Notes under the pieces: generated by a model | The model's input: the letters and a program-made list of their open reading frames with translations, nothing else | Database searches by the model: none | Told to the model about the DNA's origin: nothing | In this document: piece after piece, positions 6,469 through 9,975 of the stretch | Layout: each line of letters begins with the position of its first letter | Position numbering within the stretch: the first letter of the stretch is position 1 | Position numbers and translations under genes: made by a program | Assembly: GCA_026645375.1 (NCBI GenBank) | Contig: JAPFFX010000305.1 | Span: forward strand, 1 to 9,975 | Origin: Citricoccus sp. WCRC_4 | GTDB lineage: Bacteria; Actinomycetota; Actinomycetes; Actinomycetales; Micrococcaceae | DNA: 9,975 nucleotides | Direction of reading: 5' to 3'

Positions 6469-7342
6469 TGTGCTGCCCATCCCCTCTGCCCCCTCCATCG
6501 CGGGCGACCGCCTCAATCCCCACACAGGAATGACCATGGCCCAGACCACACCCCCGGCCAGACTGGCCGTTGACAAGCTGTCCAAGTCCTACGGCTCCGG
6601 CGCCCAGGCCAAGGAGATCATTGGAGACCTGTCCTTCGAGGTCGCTGCGGGAGAGGTCGTCTGCATCGTCGGTCCCTCCGGCGTCGGCAAGACCACACTG
6701 CTCAAGTGCATCACCGGTCTGCAGCCGCTCACCTCGGGCGAGGCACGGATCGACGGCCAACTCATCGACGGGCCACCCGAGCAGATGGCCCTCGTCTTCC
6801 AGGACTACCACCGATCCCTGATGCCCTGGCTGACCGTGCGCAAGAACATCCGGCTTCCGCTACGGCACCTGCACCTGGACCGGTCTGAGGAGAACCAACG
6901 GATCGATGAGGCGATCGAGGCCGTGGGGCTCAGTCATGCCACCGATCTCTACCCGTGGCAGCTCTCCGGCGGGATGCAGCAACGGGTCGCCATCGCCCGA
7001 GGCCTGGCCTACCGGCCCGAAATCCTCATCATGGACGAGCCCTTCGCCTCGGTGGACGCCCAGACCCGGTTCGAACTCGAGGACCTCTGCCTGCGCATCC
7101 GCGAGCAGTTCGGCATGACGATCCTGGTGGTGACCCATGACATCGATGAGGCCGTCTACCTCTCCGACCGCGTGGTGGTGCTGGGCTCCAAGCCCGCTCA
7201 CGTGGTCGAGATCGTCACCGTGAACCTGCCCCGGGAGCGAGACCAGATCACCACGCGCGCCACCAAGGCGTTCGTGGACGAGCGCACCCGGGTGCTGTCC
7301 CTGATCAAGGACCCCCACCGCCAGGAGATGGCCGATGCGTGA
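6458..7342 (+). CDS. ABC transporter ATP-binding protein (SsuB/TauB type)
   Basis: Counted from GTG 6458, the 294-residue protein has Walker A GPSGVGKTT at 72-80, the Q-loop Gln at 115, the signature LSGGMQQR at 169-176, Walker B LIMDEP at 190-195 and the H-loop His at 227 (VTHDIDEA). All catalytic elements are intact, so it should energise the importer formed by the two preceding permeases. The first 26 residues (QHDVLPIPSAP...) are unlike the family, whose members normally begin close to the ARLAVDKLSKSYG strand. Biologically, ATG 6536 (268 residues, 67 bp after the permease) is therefore a serious alternative. GTG 6458 is preferred here for its strong ribosome site and the coupled layout. 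It overlaps the sulfatase gene by 8 bp. Confidence 0.92.
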   Translation: MQHDVLPIPSAPSIAGDRLNPHTGMTMAQTTPPARLAVDKLSKSYGSGAQAKEIIGDLSFEVAAGEVVCIVGPSGVGKTTLLKCITGLQPLTSGEARIDGQLIDGPPEQMALVFQDYHRSLMPWLTVRKNIRLPLRHLHLDRSEENQRIDEAIEAVGLSHATDLYPWQLSGGMQQRVAIARGLAYRPEILIMDEPFASVDAQTRFELEDLCLRIREQFGMTILVVTHDIDEAVYLSDRVVVLGSKPAHVVEIVTVNLPRERDQITTRATKAFVDERTRVLSLIKDPHRQEMADA

Positions 7343-8987
7343 CCGACCCGATGCTTCCTCCGCACCGGCCCGGCCCAACATCCTGGTGATCATCGCGGAC
7401 CAGTTGCGCCCGGACCACTTGGGCTTCGGCGGCCACCCGCTGGTCTCCACGCCGAACCTGGACGCGTTGGCCGCGAACGGCGTGCCGTTCGGGAATGTGC
7501 ACGTCACCAATCCCACGTGCATGCCCAGCCGGGCCAGCCTGCTGACCGGCCGGTGGCCCCAGCAGCACGGCACCCGGTGCAACGGCCTGCCCCTGGACCC
7601 GGACGTCTCGACACTGCCGCGGGACCTGGCCTCGGCCGGTTACCGCACCAGCGCGGTGGGCAAACTGCACCACCAGAACATGGGCTGGGACTTCGAGCCC
7701 GAGCAGCGGGAGCAGATCATGCTTTCGGAGCCACAGTTGCTGGACGAGTTGATCCCGGATGCCCGGCATCCGGTCCGTGATGACGGTTGGGACCAGTGGG
7801 AAGACTCGCTGCGCCACAGTGACCAATCGGTGCGGATGCCCGAGGACTACTACGGCTACCAGGACGTGGACCTGGTGGTCGGGCATGGGGACCGGCCCAG
7901 CGGTCACTACGTACACTGGGCTAGAGAACGTGGCTTTGACCCAGAGCAGGATGCCGGCCCGGACCGTGCGCTGGACGACCACGGGGGACATTGGGGGCAG
8001 GTGTACACCTCGGCGGTGCCGGCCGAGCTGCATCCGAGCGCCTACGTGGCTGAGCGGACCTGCGCACGGCTGGAGGAGTTCGCCGACGCCGGCGAGCCAT
8101 TCTTCCTCTTCTCCTCCTTCCCAGACCCCCACCACCCCTTCGCCCCACCGGCCGGTTACGACCGGCTGTACGACCCGGCGCAGATCCCGGTGCCGCCCAC
8201 GTTCCATCAGGACCACTCAGCCTCCCCCGAACACGTCCGGAGGATGGCCGCGCGTCGTGGGATCCCGGCCGAGGACCCGACCATGACCTGGATCGCCACC
8301 GAGGAACAGTACCGTGCGGCCTGCGCGGCCGAGCTAGGCCTGATCACGTTGCTGGACGAGCAAGTCGGACGAATCCTGCAGACACTTGAGACCACCGGAC
8401 TGGCGGAGAACACGGTGGTCGTGTTCACCTCCGACCACGGGGACATGTTCGGGGACCACGGCATGATGCTCAAGCACTTCACCCACTACCGAGGAGTGAC
8501 CAACGTGCCCCTCGTGGTCCGCGTGCCCGCGGACCTGTCAGGCGCTGGCACGGACGTCTCTGCCGAGGCTCGGACGGCAGCGTCCACGGCATTGGTTTCC
8601 AACGCGGACCTGGTCCCGACTCTGTTGGAGTTGGCCGGGGTGCCCGGTCACCGAGGCATCCAGGGCCGGAGCCTCGTGCCATTGCTGCAGGGAGAGGCCT
8701 CCGTCCACCGCAGTGCACTGATCGTCGAGGAGGACCAACCGTTCGGCGCGGACGGATTGCCCGCGCCCGTGCACATCCGCTCGGTCATCACCCCCGAGGC
8801 TCGCTACACGCGGTACTTCGGCACCGACACTGAGGAACTGTATCTCCTCGACTCAGATCCCGACGAGGAACACAACGAGGCCAACCGCCCCGAGTGCACA
8901 CAGGTACTGGAACGCATGCGCCAGCTGATGCTGGACGAATTGCTGGCCCTGACCGACCACGGTTACCGCGTGCTCGCCGGGGCCTGA
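7335..8987 (+). CDS. Type I (formylglycine-dependent) sulfatase, cytoplasmic
   Basis: The 550-residue protein belongs to the alkaline phosphatase/sulfatase superfamily. The first metal motif is at about residues 15-27 (NILVIIADQLRPD, with Asp22; Gln23 replaces the second Asp often seen). The active-site signature TCMPSRASLLTGR has Cys62 and Arg66 in the CxPSR pattern that FGE oxidises to formylglycine. Lys110 and His112 lie in VGKLHHQ, and Asp367 and His368 in TSDHGD. Lys380 in MLKHFTHYRG completes the usual pocket. Length is normal. There is no signal peptide, unlike periplasmic or secreted sulfatases, so it should act inside the cell on imported substrate. AGGAG at 7323-7327 supports the start, which overlaps the ATPase gene by 8 bp. 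CMPSR argues against phosphonate monoester hydrolases as I recall them, but the exact sulfate ester (aryl, alkyl or choline-like) cannot be told. Confidence 0.92.
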   Translation: MRDRPDASSAPARPNILVIIADQLRPDHLGFGGHPLVSTPNLDALAANGVPFGNVHVTNPTCMPSRASLLTGRWPQQHGTRCNGLPLDPDVSTLPRDLASAGYRTSAVGKLHHQNMGWDFEPEQREQIMLSEPQLLDELIPDARHPVRDDGWDQWEDSLRHSDQSVRMPEDYYGYQDVDLVVGHGDRPSGHYVHWARERGFDPEQDAGPDRALDDHGGHWGQVYTSAVPAELHPSAYVAERTCARLEEFADAGEPFFLFSSFPDPHHPFAPPAGYDRLYDPAQIPVPPTFHQDHSASPEHVRRMAARRGIPAEDPTMTWIATEEQYRAACAAELGLITLLDEQVGRILQTLETTGLAENTVVVFTSDHGDMFGDHGMMLKHFTHYRGVTNVPLVVRVPADLSGAGTDVSAEARTAASTALVSNADLVPTLLELAGVPGHRGIQGRSLVPLLQGEASVHRSALIVEEDQPFGADGLPAPVHIRSVITPEARYTRYFGTDTEELYLLDSDPDEEHNEANRPECTQVLERMRQLMLDELLALTDHGYRVLAGA

Positions 8988-8991
8988 ACCC

Positions 8992-9960
8992 TCAGCCCAC
9001 GGTCCGGAAACCGCAGTTGCTGCTCGATGAGTCTGGGCTGTTCCTGCTCCGGGCCGCCACCCGGTACCGGTTGCAGTAGGAGTCGTGGCAAAGGAACGAT
9101 CCTCCCCGCATGACCCTGCCCTCACCGAACGGCGGCCCGGGCGGATTCTCCTCGGGACTGCGCCGGTAGTAGCGCGGCAGGAACCAGTCCTGGCACCACT
9201 CCCAGACGTTCCCGGCCATCTGGAACAACCCGTACCCGTTGGCCGGGAACGCCCGCACCGGGGCCGTGGAAAGATACCCGTCCTCGACGGTGTTCTCCAC
9301 GGGGAAGCGCCCCTGGAAAATGTTGCAGCGGTGTACGTCGTTCGGCACGAGCTCATCACCCCAGGCGTAACGGCGACCCTGCAGCCCCCCGCGGGCGGCA
9401 TACTCCCACTCCGCCTCATGCGGCAGGCGGCGCCCTGCCCACGCGCAGTACGCCTGAGCGTCGTTCCAGCTGACGTGGACTACGGGATGATCGTCGTCAG
9501 CTCGGGACTTTGGACCCATCGGAGCATGCCATGACGCACCGGGCACATCTACCCACCAGCGAGTCCCCGGCACTGGTTTCGCCCCCACCGGGTTAATCTG
9601 ACGAGCCCTGAGCTCCAGGTGGAAGACCGCCGAGGAACCGTACCGCTCCGCCTCCGTCACGTACGCGGTCTGCTCCACGAAACGTCGGAAGTCGTCGACC
9701 GTCACGGTGGTGGCGTCCATGGAGAAGCCATCAAGGCGCACTAAGTGAACGGGAGTCTCACCGTCCTGCTGATATCCCTCATTGAAATGGTCACCCATCA
9801 TGAATTCCCCGCCGGGAATCAGAGCCTGGACGATCTGGTGAACCGTCCACGAGCCAGTGGGCGCTGGAGGGCCCGCTGCACTCTCATCACCCACAGAGAT
9901 CGCCGAACCGACCATTGCTGATTTATCAAGACCGTCGGCCGGAAGCCCGCAACAACCCAC
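8992..9960 (-). CDS. Formylglycine-generating enzyme (FGE/SUMF1 type, sulfatase-activating)
   Basis: FGE oxidises the cysteine of the sulfatase CxPxR motif to formylglycine, using oxygen and copper. The fold motifs appear in order: PGGEFMMGD at about residues 49-57, RYGSSAVFHL, HPVVHVSWNDAQAYCAWAG, RLPHEAEWEYAARGG, GNVWEWCQDWF and RVMRGGSFLCHDSYCNRYR. The copper-binding catalytic pair is Cys291 and Cys296, followed by AARSRNSPDSS, all as in human SUMF1 and the Streptomyces enzyme. Two oddities are Cys316 in NCGFR, where Leu is usual, and an end only four residues past GFR. The gene converges on the sulfatase with 4 bp between stops, so its client is almost surely that sulfatase. The start shown is GTG 9960; the frame is still open to the window edge, and ATG at 9915 is another option. 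The N-terminal 45 residues are poorly conserved. Confidence 0.93.
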   Translation of the reverse strand: MGCCGLPADGLDKSAMVGSAISVGDESAAGPPAPTGSWTVHQIVQALIPGGEFMMGDHFNEGYQQDGETPVHLVRLDGFSMDATTVTVDDFRRFVEQTAYVTEAERYGSSAVFHLELRARQINPVGAKPVPGTRWWVDVPGASWHAPMGPKSRADDDHPVVHVSWNDAQAYCAWAGRRLPHEAEWEYAARGGLQGRRYAWGDELVPNDVHRCNIFQGRFPVENTVEDGYLSTAPVRAFPANGYGLFQMAGNVWEWCQDWFLPRYYRRSPEENPPGPPFGEGRVMRGGSFLCHDSYCNRYRVAARSRNSPDSSSSNCGFRTVG

Positions 9961-9975
9961 TTCGCCCCCACTGCT

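Noticed and set aside
7335..8987. Phosphonate monoester hydrolase instead of sulfatase
   Set aside because: The active-site motif is CMPSR with a VGKLHHQ motif, closer to type I sulfatases. As I recall, phosphonate monoester hydrolases carry a C-x-P-A-R form and different flanks. Promiscuous activity is still possible.

Overview
The window is GC-rich throughout. Its genes are tightly packed with 4-11 bp overlaps, and third codon positions are strongly G/C. It also has actinobacterial-style regulators and a copper-type formylglycine-generating enzyme that resembles the Streptomyces protein as I remember it. This points to an Actinomycetota chromosome, perhaps Micrococcales; the genus is an inference I cannot settle from sequence alone.

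Layout. (1) Positions 3-823: the 3' end of a class III aminotransferase gene, overlapping by ATGA with a TetR-family regulator. (2) Positions 824-1199: about 375 bp without a convincing gene, though the minus strand holds what may be a degraded coding fragment. (3) Positions 1200-1832, minus strand: a second TetR regulator, transcribed away from the main operon. (4) Positions 1833-2015: a divergent control region with an inverted repeat (AGTTGGTC-N17-GACCAACT) and a perfect CRP/GlxR-type palindrome, TGTGA-N6-TCACA. (5) Positions 2016-8987, plus strand: an apparent six-gene operon of amidohydrolase 3, Tat-type lipoprotein substrate-binding protein (SsuA/NMT1 type), two permeases, an ATPase and a type I sulfatase with CMPSR at the active site. 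(6) Positions 8992-9960, minus strand: a formylglycine-generating enzyme (FGE/SUMF1 type), convergent with the sulfatase and only 4 bp from it.

How the genes may work together (inference). The binding-protein-dependent ABC importer belongs to the sulfonate/nitrate/taurine group. It would bring in an intact organosulfur compound. The sulfatase has no signal peptide, so it would cleave the sulfate ester in the cytoplasm after FGE converts its active-site Cys62 to formylglycine. The amidohydrolase would cut an amide, carbamate or similar C-N/C-O bond in the same molecule or its desulfated product. The divergent TetR protein probably senses the substrate, and a CRP/GlxR-type factor may add carbon control. 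The arrangement recalls the Pseudomonas ats (sulfate-ester transport plus arylsulfatase) loci. It differs in having its own FGE, a cytoplasmic sulfatase, an amidohydrolase and TetR control. The substrate cannot be named from sequence. I saw no RNA genes, insertion sequences, CRISPR arrays or origins.
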